Below, piece after piece: positions 39,589-49,984 of a stretch of 64,000 nt of DNA. The stretch's first letter is position 1. Each line of letters opens with the position of its first letter. Both the position numbers and the translations under genes were made by a program. Where the stretch lies: the NCBI GenBank assembly GCA_029204225.1, contig CM055113.1, positions 30,076,177 through 30,140,176 on the forward strand. Reading direction: 5' to 3'. Under the pieces are notes generated by a model. It saw nothing but the letters and a program-made list of their open reading frames with translations. It was not told the origin of the DNA and did not search any database. This DNA comes from Diphasiastrum complanatum. Its lineage: Eukaryota > Streptophyta > Lycopodiopsida > Lycopodiales > Lycopodiaceae.

Positions 39589-41000
39589 ATGAACTTAGCT
39601 GAGCCAAGCGAAGAAGAGAAACTTGTCTATGTGGGAGAACAGTTGACATCCACTGAATTCACACGACTACATAACCTGTTGGTGGAATACAAAGATTGCT
39701 TTGCATGGACGTACAAAGATCTGAAGGGCATATCACCAACCGTAGACCAACATACCATACTCATGGTGGATGGAGCAGTCTCCAAGGTCATCGTTGCAAC
39801 CCGAATTATACAAAACTGATCAAACAGGAGTTGCAGAAGCTGCTTGACGCAAATTTCATTTATGAAATTGAGCATACAGAATGGGTATCACCTATAGTCA
39901 TAGTACCCAAGAAGAACTACAAAATGCGGATCTGTGTGAATTTGAAGGCATCAAATGTGGTTACAAAGAAAGATCATTTTCCCTTACCTTTCACGAAAAG
40001 TATTTTGGATCGAGTAGTAGGAGCAGAGGCCTACAGTTTCTTGAACGGCTTCAGCAGTTACAATCAAGTGAAAGTAGCACCGGAAGATTAGCACAAGACA
40101 TCGTTCACCACCGAATGGGGAGCCTATTCCTACAAGGTGATGTCGTTTGGACTTTGCAATGTCCCAAGCACCTTCCAACGAGTTATAATCAAACGACATT
40201 CAAAGAACACCTGCAGAAGTTTCTGGAGATTTTTTTGGATGATCTATGCGTGCACGAACCGAATTCAGAACACCTATCCAGCTTGAAAAAAGTGTTGAAG
40301 CAATGTCGTGAATACCAGATATCCTTGAATCCAGAGAAATGTCAATTTTGGGTGACACATGGCCTGATTTTGTGCCACATAGTATCAAGACACAGAATCA
40401 CCACCGATCTATCAAAGATAAAGATCATTGTTGATCTACCACCACCAGAGAAGATTCGCGGTGTACATGTTCTTATGGGTCACGCTAATTACTGGCGGAT
40501 CTTCATTCTAAATTTTGCGGACAACAGAACCACATTGGACGGAGGAAGCCCTTCAGGCTTTCCAGAAACTTAAGGATGCATTGGTCTCAATGCCAATTTT
40601 ATGACCGCCCAATTGAACGATAAAATTTCATGTGCATATTGATGCATCAAAGTATGCTATTGGAGCTGTCTTAATCCATCCAGGAGAATGCAAAAAGGAT
40701 TTTCCAATCCGATTTGCTAGCCGACAGCTCAACAACATAGAAATGAACTATTTCTACCATGGAACAGGAAGCACTAGCTATGATTTATGCGGTTAAGAAG
40801 TTTAGGCCTTATCTGATGGCCACTCATTTTGCATTTTATACGGACCTTCAGCCCTTGCTTTTTCTTGTTAATAAAACTTGCAACACATGACAAATTACTC
40901 GGTGGTTGCTTCTGCTGTTGGAGTCTGATTTTCGGATAGTGGTTTGCAAGGACAAGCAGCATTATATGGCAAATCATGTGTCGTGACTTAAAGAAAAGGA
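39589..41000 (+). pseudogene. Gypsy-A reverse transcriptase and RNase H
   Basis: Begins with the gypsy RT lead-in CFAWTYKDLKGISPTV (about 39700). After a frame change it continues IYEIEHTEWVSPIVIVPKKN, RICVNLKASNVVTKKDHFPL and FLNGFSSYNQVKVAPED, which stops at TAG 40089. The catalytic motif FLDD is at 40233-40244. RNase H starts near 40620 with HIDASKYAIGAVL and ASRQLNNIEMNY, then decays. At least four frame changes are needed to follow it. Confidence 0.8.
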
Positions 41001-41039
41001 AACTACAACCCAACCCGATGATGAGCTATCTGATGTTTT

Positions 41040-41960
41040 ATATTGACACAATACTTGAATGGGCAATAGACATAGTGGAATATCTAACCTTACCCAAGGC
41101 GGAACAGCAGGAATTGATACTTAAGACTACCCTATCAGTTGATTGCTGGCCAACTTTATCAACAAGGATCTGATAGTATTCTTAGAAGGTGTATTTTTTC
41201 ACATGAAGCCACCCAGATTATATCATTATCTCATTAGGGCATGGGTGGTGGTCGCTTTGCATCTAACATTATAGTTCGCAAGATCGTGCAATAAGGGTGC
41301 TGGTGGCCAACAATTCACAAAGATACGGAAGAATACTTGAGGAAATGCGATGTGTACCAACAAGATCGAATTATGATCTATTACATTCACTTCTAGCTCA
41401 AACACCATTTGAGAAATGGGGACTGGACTACATTGGTCCAATTCACCCAACGACAAAAAGTTCACAAGCCTGATACATTATCGTGGCTACGGATTATCTC
41501 ACCAAATGGGTAGAAGCCAAGGCGGTATGAATAACTGATGCTCGAGCTACTACCAAGTTCCTATACGAAAACATCGTTGTGCGCTTCGGATGCCCGATGG
41601 AAATAGTCAGTGATCGCGGAAGCCATTTCGTCAATGAGACCATCAAGGACCTATTGGAGGAATTCTTTGTAATCCTCGATTCAACACACCTTATTATCCT
41701 CGTGGTAATGGGCAGACAGAGTCATCCAACAAGATCCTGTGTAGCATCATCACAAAGACAGTCGAAGTTAGCAGATCTAATTGGGAGCACAAGTTACATG
41801 CTGTGTTGTGGGCATTCAGGACGACATAGCAGAATTTGTGGAACCCTTGCATGCCATCAAGATCTCCAAACCAGCCTTCACAGATAGCAAAAATGGAATC
41901 AAGACAATGAATTTGACCTGTCCACATGGTCAGATTTTGAAAATCAAGTGTATAGAGCAA
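41040..41960 (+). pseudogene. Gypsy-A integrase
   Basis: 41400-41680 reads TPFEKWGLDYIGPIHPTTK, then after a stop YIIVATDYLTKWVEAKAV and VRFGCPMEIVSDRGSHFVNE. These are the first two acidic positions of a DDE integrase. The third acidic residue region and tail (41700-41960) are scrambled. The upstream zinc region (41150-41390) is only faintly visible. Confidence 0.78.
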
Positions 41961-42070
41961 GTTGTGCGAGAGTTCCCTTCCTACGAGAGTTCAACCCTCG
42001 TAGAGTCTGCTGAACTCTCGCAGAACCTTCGTAGGACAATCAAATCAACTCAGGAACTCTCGTAGACTTC
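41960..42070. repeat. inverted CTACGAGAG / CTCTCGTAG cluster
   Basis: Within ~100 bp: CCTACGAGAGTTC, CCTCGTAGAG, GAACTCTCGCAG, CCTTCGTAGG and GAACTCTCGTAG. They can pair as nested hairpins. The cluster lies between the Gypsy-A integrase and the TATA box (TATATAAGG, about 42168) of the following LTR-like segment. Confidence 0.7.
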
Positions 42071-42129
42071 TTTGGGTCTTGAAATTACGTGAAGAAGGTC
42101 CCTGCAAAATTGGTTTGGAACTAAGTAGT

Positions 42130-42930
42130 GGAAAGTGCACTTCTCCTAAAACGCACTCTAATTTCCTTTATATAAGGGAGAAATGCGATTCATTTAGCAC
42201 TTCACATAGCGAAGCCAACTTATCAGCAACGCTAAAACAACTAAACAACCAAATATTCCATAGGCGGTTAGCGGTTACCAACTTTGTACATGTGCAAAGA
42301 CTAGCATAAATAGCATTAAAGGCTTGTAAGATATTTTGTTTCTCGACACTTGTAAATCTATATATTAGTTGATTCAAGCTATGTAAATGTTAATTTGAGT
42401 TAATTAAATCTCTTTTTCAATCAAAGTTATCTATAGCCAGCATTATCACGCTCAGTAAGCTAAAGTTATTACTTCAAGCTATTGTACTCACTATTGATAT
42501 TAATCATAGTGCAATTTTTGTCTCGCTACTGTGTCGTTCATTTGTGCATTTTGTATGAATTCTTCTACTTGAATAATTCTACTGCTAACTGTTGCGTTTC
42601 CGTTCCTGAATGCCATGCTCAATCCTCGAGCTTCCACTGCCGCTCACACCCACACGCGATTTTATGACAAGACAGTCATTAAGGTCTATTCTTAATGAGG
42701 AGTTGGCTGCCGAATTTTCTAACGAAAAATCAACTTTCTCTATTCGTAACAAAATTTCTCACACACTTCCATCAGCCCTCACAACCACCTGTCGTACACT
42801 CATTGCCACTATTTCCAGCTCTGTCCACACGAAATCCATCCTTTGTGTCGTTTTCAACGCCTTTTCACCTTTCTGAAAGTCTTTTTTTTTTCCCATCTTC
42901 GTCACTACCACATCTTATCTAGCACCTAAT
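42130..42930 (+). repeat. LTR-like segment, copy 1 of a ~500-bp repeat (shared part 42215-42712)
   Basis: Has TTTATATAAGGG (42164) and AT-rich polyadenylation-type words near 42400. 42215-42712 matches 45597-46096 with scattered single-base differences, and both lose similarity right after GAGGAGTTGGCTG. It is probably R-U5 plus leader of a gypsy LTR following Gypsy-A. No equivalent was found left of the primer site at 36008. Confidence 0.6.
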
Positions 42931-42946
42931 CAGCCCCATTAACTTC

Positions 42947-43132
42947 ATGGCTTCCTCTTCTAAACCCAACAACCAACTATCTAGTCCTTCTCGGACGAAA
43001 CCGACCACAGAGATATCATCAAGCAAGACATTCCTACTGATATGCAAATTTGGCTAATACCTTTTGACACCTTGGTCATGCCATGGGTCCAGGCAGCCGG
43101 CCCACTCCTCCAAGCAATGTGCATTTATCCAA
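42947..43132 (+). pseudogene. unrecognised coding start cut off by Copia-D LTR
   Basis: ATG at 42947 begins ASSSKPNNQLSSPS. One frame over, the sequence stays open as DIIKQDIPTDMQIWLIPFDT and VMPWVQAAGPLLQAMC until the copia LTR border at 43133. It looks like the beginning of a gag or host protein interrupted by the LTR. Family not recognised. Confidence 0.3.
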
Positions 43133-43799
43133 TGTCAAAACTCAGAGTTTAAGGACTAAATTTGATCTACAAATGATCACAAAGAGTAATTGGTAGCTTG
43201 GGATCTTGATCTATATCAAGACTAGCTTCCAAATCTAGCTTCTACTTGACAATCTTTGTGATTCCAAGCAAGAACAATAAAAATTGATGATTCACGGCTT
43301 CACACGTGTGAAGTACAACTAATGTACGGCCTGATAACAGAGAAATAGTTTGCTAAACATCTACTTAGCATTCATCCACAAAGAAAGTGCTTAAGAGAGT
43401 GAAAAAACAAAGATTGCTTCACAAACCAAGATTTCTCATCATTAGCTCAATAATGGATCCATCATGGATCAAGTACGAAATCACAACAATCTCTCTCTAA
43501 GTTGCATCCAGCACGTGTGGGACAACTCATTGTACTCATCCATATCCACTTTGAATAAGATCTATCAAGTTTGCCACATCATCCATTGGTGGTTTGTGTT
43601 AACTTTCTAGATTCCTACAATCTAGGACCTAACTCCTATAATTTAGGAGATGTCATATTAGACTCAAATGAAAGCTAATCAAAATAGATCTGAATATTAC
43701 AAGTGTCATTTCACACGTGTGGACAGGTCCTCACATGTGTGGATCCACATAGATGTCAAAATACATCAAAAACCATGTGAAAATTGCTTAATTCTAAAA
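43133..43799 (-). repeat. Copia-D 3' LTR
   Basis: Bounded by TGTCAAAACTCAG on the left and TCTAAAAC next to a purine tract (minus strand GAGGAGGAG, 43800-43808). It contains CACACGTGTG at 43301 and about 43721 and related forms at 43516 and 43735. It resembles the Copia-C LTR in layout and motif content but is shorter. Confidence 0.75.
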
Positions 43800-43816
43800 C
43801 TCCTCCTCAATTTTTA

Positions 43817-43925
43817 CATGATACAACTATAGTACATCTATCTACAACTATAGTACAACTATTTACATGATACAACTATAGTACATCTATTTACATGATA
43901 CAACTATAGTACATCTATCTACAAC
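43817..43925. repeat. 28-bp ATGATACAACTATAGTACAT tandem repeat
   Basis: Three to four imperfect units lie between the Copia-D purine tract and the end of its RNase H frame. Confidence 0.85.
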
Positions 43926-44289
43926 TCCTAAGGCTAATCTTAACTTGATAAATGAAGCCTTTGACAAGGCTTTAGTGAGTAGATCAGCAAGGCAATCTGA
44001 GGAAGACACACGATGTAGCTTGATCTCCTTTGCTTGAACCTTTTCCCTCACAAAATGGTGAGCAATCTCTATGTGCTTGCTCCTTGCATGGAATAAGGGA
44101 TTGGTTGCTAATGCTTGGCTTGATTGGTTGTCACAAAATATTATTGGCTGCTCCTCGGCCTCCATGACTTGCAACTCCACCAAAAGCCTCTTCAACCATA
44201 GGATCTCTTTGGTTGTGGATGTTAGTGCCTTGTATTCCGATTCGGTTGAAGATAGAAAAATAGTATCTTGTTTTTTGGAAAGCCAAGAC
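43887..44289 (-). pseudogene. Copia-D RNase H
   Basis: The minus strand from 44289 reads SWLSKKQDTIFLSSTESEYK, LVELQVMEAEE, FCDNQSSQALATNPLFHARS, KHIEIAHHFVREKV and ADLLTKALSK. The Glu (STESEY) and Asp (CDNQS) landmarks are intact. Sequence upstream of SWLSKK on this strand is lost because an oppositely oriented copia begins at 44290. Close to the RNase H of Copia-C. Confidence 0.85.
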
Positions 44290-45002
44290 ACTGAAGTCCA
44301 CCAGATGGATGTCCAGACCGCTTTCCTCAATGGAACCATCGAAGAGGAGATCTACATGATGCAGCCAGAGGGATACGAACTCAATGACAAACAACAACAC
44401 CTTGTATGCAAAATCTACAAGGCACTCTATGGGCTAAAACAGTCACCTAGAGCCTGGTTCCAGAAGATCAATGTATTTTTTTTATAGAGAATGGGTTTAT
44501 TCCAAACTCAGCAGACTCGAATGTCTACTTCAAGTCTGTATCAGATTACTTCATCATCATCACTCTCTACGTAGATGATACACTCTTATTTAGTAACAAT
44601 CTGAATCTCATGGAACAACCGAAAGCAGACCTTAGTTGCATTATCATCAACGAAATCTGAATGGCTACCACCGATGCAAGCAAAGAGGCGATCTGGCTCA
44701 GACAATTGCTTGCAGACCTCAATCTTACACAAACACTTCCTACAACAATTGATTATGACAATCACAGCACAATAGCGCTTTCTCTCAATCCGAGATTTCA
44801 CTCTCGAAACAAACATATAGAAATCAGGTATCATTACCTTAGAGAGAAAGTGCATAGTAAGGAAGTAGAATTGATTTTCGGCAGAACAAATTACATGGCA
44901 ACAGATTACTTCACAAAGGCTCTATCAAAGGAGCAACATCTCAGATTTAACAATATGTAAATCTGAAGTTCAAAGTTTTTAAGGATCCACATTAAGGGGG
45001 AG
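44290..45002 (+). pseudogene. Copia-E RT/RNase H, internally deleted, with polypurine tract
   Basis: The plus strand starts at EVHQMDVQTAFLNG and runs through EEEIYMMQPEGYELN and YKALYGLKQSPRAWF. A stop is at 44485. YVDD is at about 44570. Then, with most of the RT connection region missing, RNase H follows (ATTDASKEAIWLRQLLADL, SRNKHIEIRYHYLREKVHSK, TDYFTKALSK). AAGGGGGAG at 44994-45002 is the polypurine tract. Confidence 0.82.
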
Positions 45003-45596
45003 TGTTAGATTTTTTATGCCCAGCCTTAAACAAATCATTCAAGTAATGAGCATCCTGAAAAACCAAAGGTTGACTTCAAATTTTCAGACCTTCACATTTT
45101 TCTTTTCTTTTATCTTCAACAAATTTTCAGGCACCTTCGTCCTTTTTCGCTCCTTAGCGAAAAATGCGACACATTGGCCAAGTGGCCAGAATGCCTTAGA
45201 AACCATTCTTAAGGCACCTTTGTTTTTTCCTCCTTCTTCACCTTTTTTTGCTCATGAAAAATACAACACATTGGCCAAAATGACTTAAACCATTTCTGGA
45301 CCACCTTCACCTTTTTCGCCTTTTTGCTCCTTGCGAAAAATACGACAAAGTATCCATAAAGCCTTAAAACCATTTTTAGGGCACCGCCTTTCTCCGATTT
45401 TTCTTCGCCGCTTCTAAACTAAGGCACTTTTCGCCTTCTTGTTGGCCTTTAGTGTAAGGCAGTTTTTGACTTTTTTCTGCCTTCTTCGCTGCCTTGATTC
45501 TAAGGGCGCCTTAGGGAGTTGCATACCTTCAGTCTAAGGGCACCTTCGGAGTTTTTTGGCTTTTTCTCGTTTTGCTACATTGGTTGACCGATGCCG
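45003..45596 (+). repeat. Copia-E 3' LTR start and degenerate ~90-bp tandem repeats
   Basis: TGTTAGATTTTTTATG follows the purine tract. From about 45130 to 45380 a degenerate repeat built on CACCTT...GCGAAAAATxCGACACATTGGCC occurs about three times, with further CTTAGGGCACC-like words to 45560. The LTR right border is unclear. Confidence 0.6.
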
Positions 45597-46096
45597 CCAA
45601 CTTATCAGCAACCCTAAAACAACTAAACAACCAAATATCCCATAGGTGGTTAGCGGTTACCAACTTTGTACATGTGCAAAGACTGACATAAATAGCATTA
45701 AAGGCTTGTAAGATATTTTGTTTCTCGACACTTGTAAATCTATATATTAGCTGATTCAAGCTATGTAAGTGTTAATTTGAGTTAAATAAATCTCTTTTTC
45801 AATCAAAGTTACCTATAGCCAGCGTTATAATGCTCAGTAAGCTAAAGTTATTACTTCAAGCTATTGTACTCACTGTTGATATTAATCAGAGTGCAATTTT
45901 CGTCTCACTACTATGTGGTTCATTTGTGCATTCTATATGAATACTTCTACTTGAATAATTCTGCTGCTAACTGTTGAGTTTCCGTTCCTAAATGGCATGC
46001 TCAATCTTCAAGCTTCCGCTGCCGCTCACACCCACATGCAATTTTACGACAAGACAGTCATTAAGGTCTATCCTTAATGAGGAGTTGGCTGGTGGT
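45597..46096 (+). repeat. copy 2 of the ~500-bp repeat
   Basis: Matches 42215-42712 in the same orientation. It joins directly to reverse-strand Gypsy-A gag on its right. The two copies flank the Copia-D/Copia-E block. Confidence 0.9.
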
Positions 46097-46109
46097 GTTG
46101 GTACTTCCG

Positions 46110-47150
46110 AGGGTAGAGGTGCTGTCGATTTTTCTTTTGCTCATGTCGCTTCCTCTGTCTATGCATCCTGGATCCAATGGCAGATCTTATGATATTGTCT
46201 TCCTTCTTCCCTCACAATAGGATATGGTCCAGCAGTTGAGGGCTGATTATCTGCCAATGATACTGAGGATGGTGGTGATGGTGCAACTCCCTTTCGTTTC
46301 TGGGCTCGCATAACTGCTAACACCGGAATATGGGAAATTGAAGTCTTTGGTGACATCCTCTCTGGAGCTGTTGTCGATTGCACTATGATCAAGTTCAAGG
46401 GCGCACTTGCTCCAGGTCTCAATAGAAAATTCTTGTAGCAATGCCCATATCTGCATTCATGACAAAAGGGTGTAAACATGCCCTTGTGAGGACATTCTGC
46501 AATTCTGTGCCCCTCGCCTCATCCATAGCAGCCGTAGATTCTATCACCTTCACATTGAGGTTGAGCAGCATAGGTCGCATAATATTTGTTGATGGCCGGA
46601 TCTACATAGAGTTCGTTCGGACCGTACTACTTCTGTTGTTGCTTAGGTTGGGGTGACATTTCTTGTTCTGTTGCTGTCAAATTCAAATGAGCCAGTTGAT
46701 TGTTGGCTAGCCCTGGTGGTGCAAGTAAAGCCATGCGCTACTGATTCATTTGCGCTCCATACCGCAGTGCCACATTCGGTGCCCCCTGATGGTATGAATA
46801 AGAGGTTTGATATTGATTCCTCTTTTGTTGTATGATTCTAGGGTTGAATGGGCAGAATGCCATTTCGTGCGATGATGCATTGCACAAGTGGCAATACCGT
46901 TGTGTTAGTTTGAGATTCTAATTTAAAACTGGACACTCGTTGGCAGTATGGTTCTGGGTACAAACTGGACACCATACATTTTCTCTTTGGGGATAATGTA
47001 GCTGGATCTGTTCCGGTGAGTTTGAAGTTGTTACTATAGCTCCCTACAAGGCCTTCAGCTTTTGATCAAATTGTTGGATTTCTATCCTCTCCATCCCTAT
47101 CTCCCTCTCTAGTAATCTAGATCCATTCATTTTGCTGTTGAAAATATTCT
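46110..47150 (-). pseudogene. Gypsy-A-type gag on the minus strand
   Basis: From about 47130 down: RIEIQQFDQKLKAL, stop, WCPVCTQNHTANECPVL (intact zinc-binding pattern, about 46980-46930), CHLCNASSHEMAFCPF (46895-46848), KRNQYQTSYSYHQGAPNVAL, then FCHECRYGHCY (46465), VMRAQKRKGVAPSPPSS and YHKICHWIQ (46190). It is the same protein as at 37.3-38.2 kb but keeps a second Cys/His block absent there. Several stops. Confidence 0.8.
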
Positions 47151-47224
47151 TATAGTTTGCAGAAATACAAGGACTACAAGAATTGCCGAGATTTCCAACG
47201 TGAAATCGCATTTGAGTTTTTTAT

Positions 47225-49080
47225 TGAATCGAAGTGAGTGTCAAAAAATACGTCGCTATAAGGTCGTCGAAATCCGTCGCATTTAAAATCTGTCGAAATC
47301 TGACGCCAAGCCCACAATCGGCAACCGGCCGATGAAAACGAATCGGAGAACATGCCACGAATCCGACGTCCACGTGGAAAAAAAATTAATTTTTTTTTCT
47401 ACCACGTCCGATGTCCACGTTGCACGGCCGTCGTAATCCGATGTCCACATGAAAAACAAAAACTTGAAAAAAAATTTCCACGTGCACGTCGGATTACGAC
47501 GGAATCCGACATCCACGTGGCAAAAAGAAAACCGTGGCAAAAACCAAACATAGTCCAATCGACAGGTACTTGAAGTGCATACGAAAAATAAATGATTACG
47601 AAAAATGACATAGATGAAACGAACTGAAAATAGATGAAGCCATACCTATTTTTGAGTGCATATGCATGTAGCCAGAAAGCAAAGAAGTGCTAGTCATGAA
47701 TGCTTCAATTGATTCTACTATGTTTGTCACTTTGCTTCTGTCCTTTGCTAGGACAGAACTGCTCTCAACTAGAACAGCCATGAGGGCTCTCCCATTGACA
47801 ATAAATCACTGAGTTCTCAATGGTTGTTGATAGATCAGCTTTAGACAACAGTTGCAAGCTCCCTTTTCATGGTCGTGAAGGCTCAGTTAGTTGAGCCTCT
47901 GATCTGACAACCAGCTTAGTGATGGCTTTCCTTCATATCTAATACTCATAGGTGTAGTGAAGGCTCTCTCTTTTGGAAATCAGCAATAATCCTTCAATAT
48001 TTTGGAAGTCAATGTTCAATCCCTCAATGACTATAATGTGATTGAATGGTTGGATGGCTCACTCATCTAGCAACGATGGTAGGCCAGCTCTCCAAATATC
48101 TTGCAAGGAAAAATGGGTTCTAACTCACAGAGCAAAGATAATTAAGCACCCCATAGCCAAAATATCTCAAGCTTCCAATAGAGATAGTGAGTCAATGGCT
48201 CTTCAAAGTTCATTTTGAGTTCTGATTTTCAACAGAAATGCCATCATACCGAGCACGCTTCACTAGCTTTTTCTAGCTGATATCTCATTTTACATGTATC
48301 AGGCAATGATGGACTACCCTTTATGGATCAATAGGGAGTAGCAACAAGATAGCCATATTGGATCAATTAGTGAGGAAAAGTGGTAGCTCTACATCTTTGA
48401 TGATGGAGCTGGAGATGTTCATTCAAAACTCAAGAGCTCTTAGTCTCACACTATTTCACAAAGAACATAACATTAAATCTAAACCCTAAAATTTACAAAG
48501 AACATAATATTAAATCAAACTCTTCTATCTATATTTTCTTGCTCTCTCTCATGTCTCTCACACACATCCTTCTCTTCCTCTCTCATTCGCTCATGATCAT
48601 AAGTCACTAAGACACATATTTGTGTTTAACTACACAATATATACAATATAAGGAAGATAGTGTACAAGAAAAAGTTACAAAGAAAGAAATCTTAGTTGCA
48701 CATAACAAAACAAAAGAATCGTACTTGGAATGAGACAAATGGAATTGATAGAGTTGAGAAGAAGCGCCAAAAGCCGATCTCCAACAATCTCCTGCAAGAA
48801 TAAAAAATAAGAAAACCCTAGAAAAATGACGCGGCTTTGAGAATTCGGTCACGGACGTCGGATTTCGACATCTGTATTATCTGTCGAAATCCGACGTCCG
48901 GTTTGCTCTTTTTTCGGACAATTTTTTTTTGTTTTTGTGTCGGATTCCGACGTATTATTATGTCGGATTTCGACAGATTATAAATTCTTTTTGAATCCGT
49001 CGGAACCGTGTGTCGGAAATCGCGCATTTTGTTGATGTGAAGCAAAGTCGAATACAGTCTACATCGACATGTCCGATGTC
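47225..49080. mobile_element. putative non-autonomous DNA transposon with inverted CG-bearing subterminal repeats
   Basis: 47250-47530 carries many copies of GTCGAAATCCG, CGACGTCCACGTGG and CCGATGTCCACG. 48840-49080 carries ACGTCGGATTTCGACA and GTCGAAATCCGACGTC in both orientations. A specific inverted pair is ATTTAAAATCTGTCGAAATC (47279-47298), matched by the reverse complement of 48955-48979. The ~1.3 kb between has no coding potential. Precise ends and a target-site duplication were not found. Confidence 0.55.
47812..47872. repeat. ~62-bp direct repeat, copy 1 (copy 2 at 49081-49143)
   Basis: GAGTTCTCAATGGT(T/C)GTTGATAG continuing to CTTTTCATGGT occurs in both places with two or three differences. 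Copy 2 begins right where the CG-rich right terminus stops, which suggests a duplication tied to the element. Confidence 0.85.
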
Positions 49081-49138
49081 GAGTTCTCAATGGTCGTTGA
49101 TAGATCAGCTTTAGACAACAGTTGCAAGCTTCCTTTTC

Positions 49139-49495
49139 ATGGTTGAGCTTGATGAGGACAATGCTTCCCAACTTGAATTGTTTTCTCAAGATATCTTTGA
49201 TATTGGTGACCAATCTTCATATGACTTCTGCCAATCCAAAAACTATCAAATCCCTTTTGTACCCAATAAAACTATTGAGTTCAAATCTGCCTTTACCGCC
49301 TATAAGCTTTGGAGCCTTCCCACTGTCAATTTTTTGATGTCACATCTTACTGAAAAAGAAATAGAAGTTTGTAAGTCCGTTGATTTACACAAAAATCCTT
49401 CTCTTGAAGCTCCTGTAACCTTTGATACTATTATTCACATGAACAAATTTGAGTTTAAGTTGTTAAGCTGGTATACTTATTTTGGACATGGATAA
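49139..49495 (+). CDS. unrecognised 118-aa ORF
   Basis: ATG 49139 to TAA 49493. The protein begins acidic (VELDEDNASQLELFSQDIFD) and is otherwise of ordinary soluble composition, with aromatic clusters (YKLWSLP; LLSWYTYFGHG). There is no membrane segment, repeat or motif I recognise. It could be a fragment of a retroelement structural protein or a host exon. The start codon overlaps the end of the direct repeat at 49081-49143. Confidence 0.35.
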   Translation: MVELDEDNASQLELFSQDIFDIGDQSSYDFCQSKNYQIPFVPNKTIEFKSAFTAYKLWSLPTVNFLMSHLTEKEIEVCKSVDLHKNPSLEAPVTFDTIIHMNKFEFKLLSWYTYFGHG

Positions 49496-49690
49496 CAATT
49501 GACATTCAATGTTGACATCTGTCTTCCTCACTATGCTAACTGTGCGGTTTTGTGTGGTGGGATGGTGGCAGGTACCAGCTGGATGTCTTGAAATTTGTTT
49601 CGCTATATGGTGCTTTCTTTCTTTGAAGTACTGTATGCTTTCAGCTATGTTCTACCTTGTTGGGTTATGAATAAAGGTTTTAAAAGGTTT

Positions 49691-49807
<117 letters not shown>

Positions 49808-49984
49808 CTTGTTGGGTTATGTTTTTCTCAGAGAAGACTGTTGGTATACCTGATCTGATAGTATCTTGATGGTTTGAACAAGAAAGCATAGCAAAAAAAT
49901 TTGTCGAAATGGCAAGCAGACAATAAAGAAAATTAAAGAAAAATAGTAGAAAAGAAAACAACTAATACATATCAAGATAAAAAC

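Noticed and set aside
42168..42377. Conserved small protein shared with 45529-45759 (minus strand)
   Set aside because: The two frames are similar because the underlying 500-bp DNA is duplicated; the plus strand looks like an LTR with a TATA box.
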